From NCBI GenBank assembly GCA_934256705.1, contig CAKQPF010000035.1, positions 1 through 37,153 of the forward strand: a DNA stretch of 37,153 bases, written 5' to 3'. Source of the DNA: an uncultured Prevotella sp. (GTDB lineage Bacteria > Bacteroidota > Bacteroidia > Bacteroidales > Bacteroidaceae). The translations under genes were made by a program, and so were the position numbers. Below, in pieces: positions 1-8,599 of this stretch (its first letter is position 1; every line of letters starts with the position of its first letter). The notes under the pieces were generated by a model. The model saw only the letters and a program-made list of their open reading frames with translations. It was not told the DNA's origin and did no database searches.

Positions 1-40
1 AATCAGAGACCATGGAAAATAAAAATCCGTGAAAGAACAG

Positions 41-131
41 ATCCGTTCAATCCGTCAAATCCGTGTTCGAAAAAAAACGCACACGTCCTCAGAGGTTTTA
101 ATTGACCACGGATTTGACGGATTTAACGGAT
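41..131. repeat. Inverted repeat, 25-bp arms, 24/25 match
   Basis: Positions 41-65 and 107-131 are reverse complements with one mismatch; 17 bp (49-65 and 107-123) match perfectly. The arms are built from the motif ATCCGT(C/T)AAATCCGTG. The 41-base centre is partly A-rich. This looks like a dispersed intergenic palindromic element rather than a terminator: it lies about 350 bases past the nearest gene end and has no T-tract. Confidence 0.75.
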
Positions 132-163
132 AATCTTTGCCTTCCAGGCAGGTTGAACAAAAA

Positions 164-374
164 ACATCAATGGATAAAAATAAAAAAATATCTTTATCCA
201 TTGATGTCTTGTTTTTATCTATTGATGTTTCCGTGAGTCTGGTACTGTATTCCAGATAGGTCTTGTGATTTTGCTGATTGACCATGTGCATGTTACGACA
301 AACAACTAAACCACAAAACAACTAAACCACAAGACAACTAAACCACAAGACAACAAAATCCATTGATGTCTTGT
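164..374. repeat. ATCCATTGATGT repeat cluster with a hairpin
   Basis: Positions 164-178 and 193-207 form a perfect 15-bp inverted repeat with a 14-base loop. The right arm recurs directly at 214-228 (14 of 15 bases). A 17-base segment, 196-212, is repeated exactly at 358-374. The intervals contain a different tandem repeat. No function is evident. Confidence 0.75.
303..350. repeat. Tandem 16-bp repeat, three copies
   Basis: Three consecutive copies of CAACTAAACCACAAGA occupy 303-318, 319-334 and 335-350. The first copy has one mismatch and a partial fourth copy (CAAC) follows. It is short, non-coding and flanked by the ATTGATGT repeat cluster. Confidence 0.85.
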
Positions 375-484
375 CTTTGTTGAGGTTATATGTTGTGTGG
401 CTGTTGGTTTGTGCTTTATGGTCAACAGCTGTACTGCCGAAAACCTAAAACCGAAAACCAACAACCGACAACCACACTGATGGA

Positions 485-2770
485 TTACTTGTTCTTCAAC
501 TTGCTCACGTAAGCGTCGATTACGGCAACGGCAGTGATGTTGACGATGTCACGTACGCTGGATTCAAAGTCGGTGAAGTGGATAGGCTTGTTGAGACCCA
601 TCTGTATAGGACCTATAACTTCCGTCTCAGGAGAGAAATGCTTGATGAGCTTGTAAGCGGAGTTGGCTGCACTGAGACTGGTGAATATCATTGAGTTGAC
701 CACTTCTCCGTGGAGGCGGAGGAATGGATACTTCTCGTCGCGGCGCTCATGGTCGAGAGCGAGGTCGATGGTCATCTCGCCGTCAATCTTCAGATTAGGA
801 TCCTCAGCCTGGAGTTCAGCGATTACGTCGTGCATTAAGCGTGGAGACCCATCTTTGTCCACACCGAAGCTGGAGAATGAGATGCCCGCAATTTTAGGCT
901 CTTCATTGAAGAAGCGGATGGTGTTGGCCGTCATGCGTGCAATGTCCTTCAGCGTCTCCTTGTCAGGATGCTGGTTGACGAGCGTGTCAGCGATGTAGTA
1001 TGTTCCACGCTTGGAATTGACGATGTTCATGGTGCCGAAATGCTTGTATTTAGGCTGTATGCCGATACATTCCTTGGCACACTTGATGGTGTTGGAGAAC
1101 TTGGTATATACGCCGGTGATGAAAGCGTCGGCATCGCCGGTCTCCACCATCATCATTCCGAAGTAGTTGCGCTCGAACATCTTGTCGTTTGCCTCTTCGA
1201 AGGTGTAGCCCTCGCGGCAGCGCTTGTCTGTAAGGATTCTTGCATAGCGTTCACGGCGAGCCATCTCGCGGTCGTGACGGAGGTTTACGATTTCAATGCC
1301 TTCGAGATTGAGTTCCAGTTCCTTTGCCTTCTTCTGTATCATCTCGTCGTTGCCGAGAAGGATAGGCTGGCAGAGGCCTTCCTCCTTGGCCTGCACGGCA
1401 GCCTTGATCATGGTAGGGTGGAGTCCCTCAGCAAATACCACACGCTGTGGGTGCTTGCGGGCGGTCTCGTAGAGATTCTGCGTCACGCTGGTCTCTTGAC
1501 CCATGCGACGGCGGAGAGTGCGCTTGTATTCATCCCAGTCGTGGATTTCCTTACGGGCTACGCCGCTCTCCATTGCAGCCTTGGCCACTGCAGCTGAAAC
1601 CTCGGTGATAAGACGTGGGTCCACTGGCTTTGGAATGAAATAGTCAGGACCGAAGGTGAGATTGTTCACGTTATACACCTTGTTTACAACGTCAGGAACA
1701 GGAAGCTTGGCAAGGTCAGCGATAGCGTGGACGGCGGCAAGCTTCATCTCTTCGTTGATAGCCTTGGCATTTACGTCAAGCGCACCACGGAAGATGTAAG
1801 GGAAGCCGATAACGTTGTTGATCTGGTTAGGATAGTCGGAACGTCCTGTTGACATCAGCACGTCCGGACGGGCAACCATAGCGTCCTCGTAGGATATTTC
1901 CGGCACAGGGTTTGCACATGCAAAGACGATAGGATTGGAAGCCATGGAGCGAATCATGTCCTGGCTTACGACGTTGCCCTTGGAGAGACCGAGGAACACG
2001 TCAGCGCCACGCATAGCCTCTTCGAGGGTGTGGACGTCACGACGGTCTGTGGCAAAGAATTTCTTCTGCTCGGTAAGGTTAGGACGGTCGGAAGTGATCA
2101 CGCCCTTGGAATCGAGCATGAGGATGTTCTCACGGCGTGCTCCGAGAGCTATGTAGAGCTTGGTGCACATGATGGCAGCTGCGCCAGCACCGCTTACCAC
2201 TATCTTCACGTCCTCGATTTTCTTGTTTGCCACTTCAAGGGCATTGATAAGTCCAGCGGAAGAGATGATGGCTGTGCCGTGCTGGTCATCGTGCATCACA
2301 GGAATGTCGAGAGACTTCTTCAGGCGTTCCTCTATATAGAAGCACTCAGGAGCCTTGATGTCCTCCAGGTTGATGCCGCCGAATGTAGGTGCAATCTTCT
2401 CTACGGCTTCGCAGAATTTCTCGGGGTCTTTCTCGTCAATCTCGATATCGAAGACATCCACGCCTCCGTAGATCTTGAAGAGCAGTCCCTTGCCTTCCAT
2501 TACCGGTTTGCCGGACATGGCGCCGATGTCTCCGAGTCCGAGCACGGCGGTGCCATTGGATATTACAGCTACAAGGTTTCCCTTGTCAGTATATTTATAA
2601 ACTGTATCTGGATTTTCCTGAATCTCAAGACATGGGAATGCGACGCCTGGCGAATAAGCCAGTGACAAGTCTGTCTGAGTACGGTAAGGCTTTGTAGGCA
2701 TTACCTCAATCTTTCCTGGTCGGCCGGTCTCATGATAGAGCAGTGCGGCCTCTTTCGTGATTTTTACCAT
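485..2770 (-). CDS. maeB: NADP-dependent malic enzyme with C-terminal phosphotransacetylase-like domain
   Basis: This 761-residue protein is a MaeB-type malic enzyme. Enzymes of this family oxidatively decarboxylate malate to pyruvate and make NADPH in the cytoplasm. Visible active-site features are Tyr39 (in AYSPG), Lys94 (in MEGKG), Glu136-Asp137 (in NLEDIKAPECF), Asp161-Asp162 (in HDDQHGT) and the nucleotide-binding GAGAAA at 194-199. From about residue 430 onward the sequence is phosphotransacetylase-like (for example FAEGLHPTM and the late GPIQMG). In MaeB fusions that domain is generally thought to be regulatory rather than catalytic. The length matches the family, and the ATG at 2770 gives the usual short N-terminus. 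It lies 159 bases downstream of radA on the same strand. No clear TAnnTTTG motif was found in the gap, so co-transcription with radA is possible. Confidence 0.95.
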   Translation of the reverse strand: MVKITKEAALLYHETGRPGKIEVMPTKPYRTQTDLSLAYSPGVAFPCLEIQENPDTVYKYTDKGNLVAVISNGTAVLGLGDIGAMSGKPVMEGKGLLFKIYGGVDVFDIEIDEKDPEKFCEAVEKIAPTFGGINLEDIKAPECFYIEERLKKSLDIPVMHDDQHGTAIISSAGLINALEVANKKIEDVKIVVSGAGAAAIMCTKLYIALGARRENILMLDSKGVITSDRPNLTEQKKFFATDRRDVHTLEEAMRGADVFLGLSKGNVVSQDMIRSMASNPIVFACANPVPEISYEDAMVARPDVLMSTGRSDYPNQINNVIGFPYIFRGALDVNAKAINEEMKLAAVHAIADLAKLPVPDVVNKVYNVNNLTFGPDYFIPKPVDPRLITEVSAAVAKAAMESGVARKEIHDWDEYKRTLRRRMGQETSVTQNLYETARKHPQRVVFAEGLHPTMIKAAVQAKEEGLCQPILLGNDEMIQKKAKELELNLEGIEIVNLRHDREMARRERYARILTDKRCREGYTFEEANDKMFERNYFGMMMVETGDADAFITGVYTKFSNTIKCAKECIGIQPKYKHFGTMNIVNSKRGTYYIADTLVNQHPDKETLKDIARMTANTIRFFNEEPKIAGISFSSFGVDKDGSPRLMHDVIAELQAEDPNLKIDGEMTIDLALDHERRDEKYPFLRLHGEVVNSMIFTSLSAANSAYKLIKHFSPETEVIGPIQMGLNKPIHFTDFESSVRDIVNITAVAVIDAYVSKLKNK

Positions 2771-2929
2771 CTGTTTAAGTTGTTTTTGTTAATCTGTGTG
2801 TATATTGTTATGATTCTCTTTGTCGTGGTTGGAATCTTCCGAAGAAACGGAAGATGCAGTATTGCCTTCCGGTCGGGTGTCCTGTCTGGTGGAAACGCTC
2901 TCGCTGTCTGATCCTGCATTCGTGACTTG

Positions 2930-4327
2930 TTATGAGAACAGTGTCCTTATAGCCTCTTCCACTCTGCTGACGGGATGAATGCGAATGCCGAATTTCTTGC
3001 CTTTCAGCCCGGCGAGGTTCAGTTTGGGGATGATGATGTCTGTAAAACCGAGTTTCTCAGCTTCGGCAATGCGCTGTTCGATTCTGCTTACAGGGCGGAC
3101 CTCGCTACTCAGTCCCACTTCTCCGCACATGCACCAGCCTTCATCTATCGGCATGTCCACATTGCTGGAGAATACAGCGGCAATGATGCTCAGGTCCATA
3201 GCCATGTCCGTCACTTTCAGTCCACCGGCAATATTGATGAATACATCCTTCTGGATGAGTTTGAATCCCATTTTCTTCTCAAGCACCGCAAGGAGCATAT
3301 TGAGACGTCTCTGGTCGAAGCCTGTGGCAGAACGCTGTGGAGTGCCGTAAGCGGCTGTGCTGACCAATGCCTGACTCTCCACGAGGAATGGTCTGAGTCC
3401 CTCCACAGCTGCAGAGATGGCTATTCCGCTCATTCCGCTTCGGTCGGATGAAAGGAGCAGTTCGGAAGGGTTTGCCACAGGTCTCAGTCCATTTTGCATC
3501 ATCTCATAGATGCCGAGCTCGGAGGTAGAGCCGAATCTGTTCTTTATGGAGCGAAGGATTCTGTAGAGATTCTGGCGGTCGCCTTCAAACTGGATGACCG
3601 TATCGACAATGTGTTCAAGGATTTTCGGTCCGGCAATGGTTCCCTCCTTATTTATATGTCCTATGAGGATAACCGGGATAGCGCTCGTCTTGGCGAAGCG
3701 GAGGAGGGCAGAAGCGCATTCCCTGATCTGGCTCACGCTGCCGGGAGCGGAGTCCGTGCTCTCGGTCTCTATCGTCTGGATGGAGTCGATGATAATCAGC
3801 TCGGGAGCCACTTCCTTTATCTCTTCGAAGATGTTTTCGAGCTGTGTCTCACAGAGAATCATGACGTGGTCGCTCTGTGTGTGGGGTATTCGCTCTGCTC
3901 TCATCTTGAGCTGGTGTGCGCTTTCCTCACCGCTGACGTAGAGGATTTTGCGCTCAGGCATGTTCATGATGGTCTGGAGAGTCAGCGTGCTCTTTCCGAT
4001 TCCCGGGTCACCACCGAGAAGGATGATGCTGCCAGGGACCAGTCCACCGCCGAGGACACGGTTGAGCTCCGCATCATGAGTGTCGATGCGAGGCTCAGCC
4101 TTGGTGGAAATGTCGCGAAGGCTGACAGCTTTGGCTGTGATGGAGGCACGATGTGAGGCGGAAGCAACGTTTCTCGCATTGCTTCTGATGGTTTTCGAAC
4201 TGCTTTCTGCGGCTATTCTGATTTCCTGAAATGTGTTCCATTCACCGCAGGAAGGGCATTTGCCAATCCATTTGACCGACTCTTGCCCGCAGTTGCTGCA
4301 CACGTATGCCACTTTGTCTTTTGCCAT
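2930..4327 (-). CDS. radA: DNA repair protein RadA
   Basis: This is a 465-residue RadA (Sms), a RecA-like ATPase that promotes branch migration of recombination intermediates. The N-terminal C4 zinc finger uses Cys10, Cys13, Cys24 and Cys27. Walker A is GGDPGIGKST at 105-114, followed by the Walker B-like LIIIDSIQT and the RadA signature KNRFG. The C-terminal 150 residues form the Lon-protease-like domain. Length and domain order are standard, with no sign of damage. Its promoter is the near-perfect Bacteroidetes motif at 4385-4415. It is divergent from the lipoprotein gene at 4547. Confidence 0.96.
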   Translation of the reverse strand: MAKDKVAYVCSNCGQESVKWIGKCPSCGEWNTFQEIRIAAESSSKTIRSNARNVASASHRASITAKAVSLRDISTKAEPRIDTHDAELNRVLGGGLVPGSIILLGGDPGIGKSTLTLQTIMNMPERKILYVSGEESAHQLKMRAERIPHTQSDHVMILCETQLENIFEEIKEVAPELIIIDSIQTIETESTDSAPGSVSQIRECASALLRFAKTSAIPVILIGHINKEGTIAGPKILEHIVDTVIQFEGDRQNLYRILRSIKNRFGSTSELGIYEMMQNGLRPVANPSELLLSSDRSGMSGIAISAAVEGLRPFLVESQALVSTAAYGTPQRSATGFDQRRLNMLLAVLEKKMGFKLIQKDVFINIAGGLKVTDMAMDLSIIAAVFSSNVDMPIDEGWCMCGEVGLSSEVRPVSRIEQRIAEAEKLGFTDIIIPKLNLAGLKGKKFGIRIHPVSRVEEAIRTLFS

Positions 4328-4384
4328 TGTCGCTTTTTACCTTTATGGCTCTTCTAAAAAAGGAAGAGTACTCATTTCAATCAG

Positions 4385-4415
4385 CAAAAGTAATAAAAAT
4401 TTCCTTTTTGGCAAA
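4385..4415 (-). promoter_or_regulatory. Bacteroidetes-type promoter of radA
   Basis: On the minus strand TTTG (4412-4415) is followed, after 19 bases, by TACTTTTG (4385-4392). This matches the Bacteroidetes sigma consensus TTTG-N19-TAnnTTTG. The predicted transcription start is about 50 bases upstream of the radA ATG. Confidence 0.75.
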
Positions 4416-4485
4416 AAAAAAGTGGTGAATTACGATATAATGTTAAAAAATTGGCATATTGAAGAGCTAATTCTGTGCTTTTTCG

Positions 4486-4493
4486 TAACTTTG
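4486..4493 (+). promoter_or_regulatory. Probable -7 element for the lipoprotein/TPR operon
   Basis: TAACTTTG matches the TAnnTTTG -7 consensus and lies about 55 bases upstream of the ATG at 4547. No good TTTG -33 element is seen at the usual spacing, so the promoter is either weak or relies on an activator. Confidence 0.5.
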
Positions 4494-4546
4494 CATGGCA
4501 TTTTTGGAAAAAATTATAACAACAATATATTTTGACCACCCGACTT

Positions 4547-5353
4547 ATGACAACCTCAGGAACAAGAAACAACATAATCCTTATCGCCTCGCTTATTGCT
4601 CTCATCGCTTGCAATGTCTGCCTGGCATCATGCGATAATGAAGAGACAAAGCAGAGAATGAGCCGTGCGGAGCGCGAAAGGCTGCGCAAGGAAGATTCGC
4701 TCGCACTGAAGATAGGCGTGCTTCCCACATCGGATTGCGATGCAGTCAGACTGGCTGATTCGCTCAACATCTTCGATTCGCTCGGAGTAACGGTGCATCT
4801 GCGGAAGTACGGTTCGCTGTCGGAGTGCAGGATCGCATTGAGAAGCAAGCTCGTGGAGGGCGCCTTCATCGACAGCGTGCTGGCTGATGTGATAGAGAAG
4901 AAGGACACCACGGCTCTCACTCTCGGTCCGGCAACATCGCTCTCATGGAAACTTCTCACGTCAAAGAAGGCACGTGTGGTACGCAAGGAGCAGTTGGCAG
5001 ACAAGATAATCGCTTCCGACAGCCACGGCGCAAGCAAGACTTTTGCCGAGAATATGGCAGACAGCCTGAAAAAGGACAAGAAGACCGTATTCATAGTGCA
5101 ATGTGAAGACCCTGTGGTGAGGATGAAAATGCTCTCGCACGGCAATGTCGATGCTGCACTGCTGCCGGAACCTTACTCCACGGAAGTGATGAAGTCAGGC
5201 ACCCGCCTGCTTGCAGACTACTCGAAGCAGAAAAAGGGAGTGGTGGCTTTCCGCTCTTCCGCATTGAAAGACAAGAGAATAAAGAAACAGTATGACCTTT
5301 TCCTGAAAGGCTATGCAATCGCTTTGGACAGTATCGCTAAGAGAAAAAAATAA
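4547..5353 (+). CDS. Lipoprotein resembling an ABC-type substrate-binding protein
   Basis: The 268-residue product begins with a hydrophobic signal (IILIASLIALIAC) ending in a lipobox LASC, so it is probably a lipoprotein. The mature part resembles periplasmic binding proteins of the NMT1/SsuA type: a start KIGVLPTSDCDAVRLADS, then LRKYGSLSECRIAL, then a late segment with LLPEPY. The track-like extension to a TTG at 4532 is less likely, because the ATG at 4547 places a normal basic n-region before the hydrophobic core. No permease or ATPase gene is adjacent. It overlaps the following gene by one base (TAATG), so the two are translationally coupled. The substrate is unknown. Confidence 0.75.
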   Translation: MTTSGTRNNIILIASLIALIACNVCLASCDNEETKQRMSRAERERLRKEDSLALKIGVLPTSDCDAVRLADSLNIFDSLGVTVHLRKYGSLSECRIALRSKLVEGAFIDSVLADVIEKKDTTALTLGPATSLSWKLLTSKKARVVRKEQLADKIIASDSHGASKTFAENMADSLKKDKKTVFIVQCEDPVVRMKMLSHGNVDAALLPEPYSTEVMKSGTRLLADYSKQKKGVVAFRSSALKDKRIKKQYDLFLKGYAIALDSIAKRKK

Positions 5354-7503
5354 TGGAAAAAGACTTCATCGGATACATAAAGTCAGGACAATTAGGACTG
5401 ATGCTCAAGGAAATGGAAAATCGTGTAGGGACTTCGGAGAATGCAGAAATAAAGTCGCGCTATGAGTCTCTATGCGAGCAATACCGGTATATGCTGAAAT
5501 TCTTCTATGACGGCATGAACGACCCCCACCGCGACGAAATGCTGAAAGGAATGCTTTCACGCGCATATATCCTTGATTCTGACCTGCAACTGGTGGAGAA
5601 ATTCCATTCCTCGCCATCCTATTCCGCTCTGATGAAGACGCTGTCTCAGGGCAGAATGGACAATATGTCGATGATTTCAAGTCTGCGTGACGCGACCGTT
5701 TCTCCGCGAGACCATTATTCCTTGCTCAACAATGTGTTCCTGAACATATTCTTCTCCCTTTCATGGAAAGAGCAGGAGAGCCGTATGTGGACTGCTTTCC
5801 TCATTGATGACAGCGTTTCGTCAGTCGATTCACAGACCATCGTCTCTGCCATTACCCTCTCTTGTGCCAACGGCTTCTGCATCGAGAAATTCAAGACTCT
5901 CGTATATGTCTATCTCACCAGCGCTGACAGTCATGTCCGTCAGCGCGCATTGATAGGCTGCATCTTCACTTTCGCTAAAGCTGAAGCAATGCCTTATAGC
6001 TCTGATTTCATGGCCGTAATACAGGATCTGTTTGCCGAAGAAGGCACGGAAAGTGCTGTACTGGAGATTATTATGCAGATAATCCATTGCAACGAGACGG
6101 AAAGAGACAACAAGAAATTCAACGAGGAGATAATGCCGGAGATAATGAAATCCGGCGCTATACAGATCACTCCGCAGGGAATCAAGGAAAATACCTCCGA
6201 TGAAATGGACGAAATCCTCAATCCCGGCAAGTATGAAGAGCAGATGGAAAAGCTTGAAAGCAGCATTGACAAGGTAAGAAAAATGCAGAGTTCAGGTGCG
6301 GATGTGTTCTTCTCCGGTTTCAGTATGATGAAACGCTATCCGTTCTTTTATAAGATATCCAATTGGTTCGTGCCGTTTACAGTGGAACATCCAGACCTTG
6401 CTGCCTTGAATTATGGAGACAACAAGGAGAAGATGATGGACGGAATGCTCAATAATCCGAGCCTGTGCGATTCGGACAAATACAGTTTTGTCTTTGCCTT
6501 CCAGAGCGTTATGCCAAGCCTTCCGGAAAATGTCCGCCAGGCAATGATGGAAGGCGGAGGACTGATTTGCAATCCGGATGGCCTCGATGAAGCAAGTGCC
6601 ATGCAGTCGGAGTCGTACATTCGCAGGATGTATTTGCAGAATCTTTACCGCTTTTTCAAACTCAATCCTCAGATAAAGATGCTCAATCTCTTTGAGAACA
6701 GGGAATGGCTTGCCAATCTGATGGAAGCAAATTGCATGAGCGAAGAGAGCCTTGTGGAAATGTGCAAGTTCCTATTGCGCAGAAAATACAAAGAAGAAGC
6801 GTGCGCTTTTGCCACGAAAATAGAAAACAACAGCGTGGAGTCGGGACTTCTTCTCGCTGCAATAGCAATGGAGAAAGGGGAGAAAGACGTGGCTTGCGCA
6901 TTATACAATGACATTTTAGAGAAAAGTGCAGAATGCAGGCAAGCGCTCAACGGGCTGGCAAAACTGTCGTTTCAAGATGGCAACTACGAGGTTTCCCAGT
7001 CGGCTTTCAAGCGCCTTGTCGCACTGTACCCTGACAACCTCTCATATCAGATAAACAATGCGATGAGCGGAGTGTTGGCAGGAAAGGGCGAGGAATTGCT
7101 CAATGAAGTATATCGTCTCGACTTTGAAAATGAAAACAACGGCACGGTGAAGCGTCTGCTCGCATGGACTTTGCTTTGTCTCGGCCGCTTCGCCCAAGCC
7201 AAGTCCATATATGAAAAAATTCTCCGTAACACCTACGACGATGCTACGGAGAACGATATTGTATGCATGATGGATCTCTATTGGCTGGAAGGAGACACGA
7301 AATCCTGCATTGATATGATCCGCAAATACTGTGACTCATATCTGAAAGGCAAGTCGGACGAAGAAACCTGCGATTGCCTCTGTAAGACATTAAGCAGTGA
7401 AGCCACTAATCTGAAACCATATTTCCCTGATTTCCTGAAAGATACCAGTCTGCTGATTGATTCAGTTATCTTCCTGCAAAGCCCCTCATCATCTTGCGGT
7501 TAA
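5353..7503 (+). CDS. Large TPR-like protein of unknown function
   Basis: This 716-residue protein has no signal peptide and no membrane segment, so it is probably cytoplasmic. The sequence is helical throughout. Residues from about 500 to 640 show TPR-like helix pairs (for example ALNGLAKLSFQDGNYEVSQS and LLAWTLLCLGRFAQAKSIYE). The N-terminal half is an unrecognised helical repeat region. The start ATG overlaps the stop of the upstream lipoprotein gene by one base, arguing for a two-gene operon. The last 38 bases overlap the convergent gene at 7466-7948. I do not recognise a named family. A scaffold or regulatory role is only suggested by the TPRs. Confidence 0.8.
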   Translation: MEKDFIGYIKSGQLGLMLKEMENRVGTSENAEIKSRYESLCEQYRYMLKFFYDGMNDPHRDEMLKGMLSRAYILDSDLQLVEKFHSSPSYSALMKTLSQGRMDNMSMISSLRDATVSPRDHYSLLNNVFLNIFFSLSWKEQESRMWTAFLIDDSVSSVDSQTIVSAITLSCANGFCIEKFKTLVYVYLTSADSHVRQRALIGCIFTFAKAEAMPYSSDFMAVIQDLFAEEGTESAVLEIIMQIIHCNETERDNKKFNEEIMPEIMKSGAIQITPQGIKENTSDEMDEILNPGKYEEQMEKLESSIDKVRKMQSSGADVFFSGFSMMKRYPFFYKISNWFVPFTVEHPDLAALNYGDNKEKMMDGMLNNPSLCDSDKYSFVFAFQSVMPSLPENVRQAMMEGGGLICNPDGLDEASAMQSESYIRRMYLQNLYRFFKLNPQIKMLNLFENREWLANLMEANCMSEESLVEMCKFLLRRKYKEEACAFATKIENNSVESGLLLAAIAMEKGEKDVACALYNDILEKSAECRQALNGLAKLSFQDGNYEVSQSAFKRLVALYPDNLSYQINNAMSGVLAGKGEELLNEVYRLDFENENNGTVKRLLAWTLLCLGRFAQAKSIYEKILRNTYDDATENDIVCMMDLYWLEGDTKSCIDMIRKYCDSYLKGKSDEETCDCLCKTLSSEATNLKPYFPDFLKDTSLLIDSVIFLQSPSSSCG

Positions 7504-7948
7504 AGACGTCTTCGGCTACGATACATTTGAGAACCTTTGACGCAGGAAGCACTTTCATAAAGCGTCTGTGATAATATTGCTGGAGTTTCTTGATTTGTAT
7601 CTCAGCCTCGTCATGATGGTTGATTGCTTCAAGAGCCGCTTTGTTGTCGGAGAACATTGACCTGTCTCTCTTCTTCTGCTTCATGAAGATGGCGCGTTGC
7701 TTCTGCTGCATCTCGCGGAAGAGAGGGAAGAATTTCTGCGCTTCCTGGGTGGTCAGTCCGGCAAACTTGGTAATATGGGCTTCCAGTTTCCTCTGGTATT
7801 CTTCTGGATTGAATCTCTTGAAGTCAGGTCTGCCGTCTCTTCGTTCCCTTTGGTCATGAGGAGGACGTTGGTCATATTGGAAATTCTGCGCCAGACAAGG
7901 GGCAATCCCCAGTAAGGCAACTATAATGAATAATGCTGCTTTTTTCAT
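7466..7948 (-). CDS. Periplasmic Spy/CpxP-like protein
   Basis: The 160-residue product starts with a clear signal peptide (MKKAALFIIVALLGIAPCLA, probable cleavage before QNF). The mature part is rich in charged residues and helical, with the pattern KFAGLTTQEAQKFFPLFREM followed by a long basic and acidic helix, resembling small periplasmic chaperones of the Spy/CpxP type. I chose the ATG at 7948 because longer openings put non-signal residues in front of the MKK start. It is the last gene of a minus-strand group containing an ECF sigma factor and a probable anti-sigma protein, which suggests envelope stress. Its 3' end overlaps the convergent TPR gene by 38 bases. Confidence 0.75.
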   Translation of the reverse strand: MKKAALFIIVALLGIAPCLAQNFQYDQRPPHDQRERRDGRPDFKRFNPEEYQRKLEAHITKFAGLTTQEAQKFFPLFREMQQKQRAIFMKQKKRDRSMFSDNKAALEAINHHDEAEIQIKKLQQYYHRRFMKVLPASKVLKCIVAEDVFNRKMMRGFAGR

Positions 7949-7994
7949 CGTGTAAGTGGTCAAGATATTTATTTTTTGAATAATCATTGTGGAA

Positions 7995-8384
7995 TTACTC
8001 TTCAGCCAGCATCATATACATATCGTGGCTGTCGAGCATTGTATAGTCAGCGGCTTGATTGAAGGCATCTTCAGCTGAGTAATCAGCATTGTATTCCAAC
8101 GTCTTTCCATTATCTGTCTGTGCCCTCATATCGTCATTGGTGTTCGTATTGACAAGATAGACTGTACCAACCAAAGCAAGCACACAGGCGCAGGCAACCG
8201 CCCACCTTGCAGGTCGCATTGCAATTATGCGTGCAGTCCAGGAGCCTTTCTCCTTCTTTCTCTGTTCGATTCCTGCATTTGCAAGTAGTCTTGATTCGAG
8301 AGAGTCGAAGTAGCTGTCCGGAACCTTGAAAGGAGAGTTCTTCAAGTCGTCGGCATTGATTATGTCATGTAAATCTTTGTTCAT
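7995..8384 (-). CDS. Small single-pass membrane protein, probable anti-sigma factor
   Basis: This 129-residue protein has a cytoplasmic-looking N-terminus (KNSPFKVPDSYFDSLESRLL), one hydrophobic segment at about 58-80 (WAVACACVLALVGTVYLV) and a short acidic exterior tail. The PFxVPxxYF-type opening is common in small Bacteroidetes membrane proteins encoded beside ECF sigma factors. Position 215 bases downstream of the sigma gene and 46 bases upstream of the Spy-like gene supports an anti-sigma role. No canonical zinc-binding anti-sigma motif (HxxxCxxC) is present, so the assignment rests on topology and context. Confidence 0.6.
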   Translation of the reverse strand: MNKDLHDIINADDLKNSPFKVPDSYFDSLESRLLANAGIEQRKKEKGSWTARIIAMRPARWAVACACVLALVGTVYLVNTNTNDDMRAQTDNGKTLEYNADYSAEDAFNQAADYTMLDSHDMYMMLAEE

Positions 8385-8561
8385 AATTAGGTGATCAGTA
8401 TTATGTTTCCTTTGGGTAGGTTCTTATAGATTACTTCGCAGAAGTTTGTAAGTCCGAATGCGGTTTTTCCATCGTAATTATATAGGTATAACCAATGGAT
8501 TCATCCCTGCAGCTTTTCGATTTCTATTCCAAATCATGCAAAAGCGATTTATGGAACTCAC

Positions 8562-8594
8562 CCTGTTTTAGTAATATGACGTAAGTAAAACAGG
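8562..8594 (-). terminator. Hairpin after the ECF sigma gene
   Basis: CCTGTTTTA (8562-8570) and TAAAACAGG (8586-8594) pair perfectly with a 15-base loop, just beyond the stop of the sigma gene on the minus strand. There is no clear T-tract, so it could be a weak terminator, an RNA-stability structure or a site acting on the downstream anti-sigma gene. Confidence 0.4.
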
Positions 8595-8599
8595 AAGGT

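Larger units (their letters stand above)
1..484. other. Repeat-rich gene-free region at left edge
   Basis: No convincing gene is visible here. The stretch is filled with short repeats, listed separately: an imperfect 25-bp inverted repeat, a 15-bp hairpin whose arm recurs twice more, a 16-bp tandem triplet, and an A/C-rich tract just beyond the maeB stop codon. An open frame on the minus strand (55-321) is made of these repeats and has no protein-like character, so it is not called. Confidence 0.7.

Noticed and set aside
55..321. Minus-strand open frame in the left repeat region
   Set aside because: It is composed of the ATCCGT and ATTGATGT repeats and has no protein-like character or promoter.
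968..1597. Long plus-strand open frame opposite maeB
   Set aside because: It is a shadow of a strongly conserved gene; the maeB frame carries all catalytic motifs.
3494..4156. Long plus-strand open frame opposite radA
   Set aside because: Shadow of radA, which has its zinc finger, Walker A and KNRFG motifs on the minus strand.
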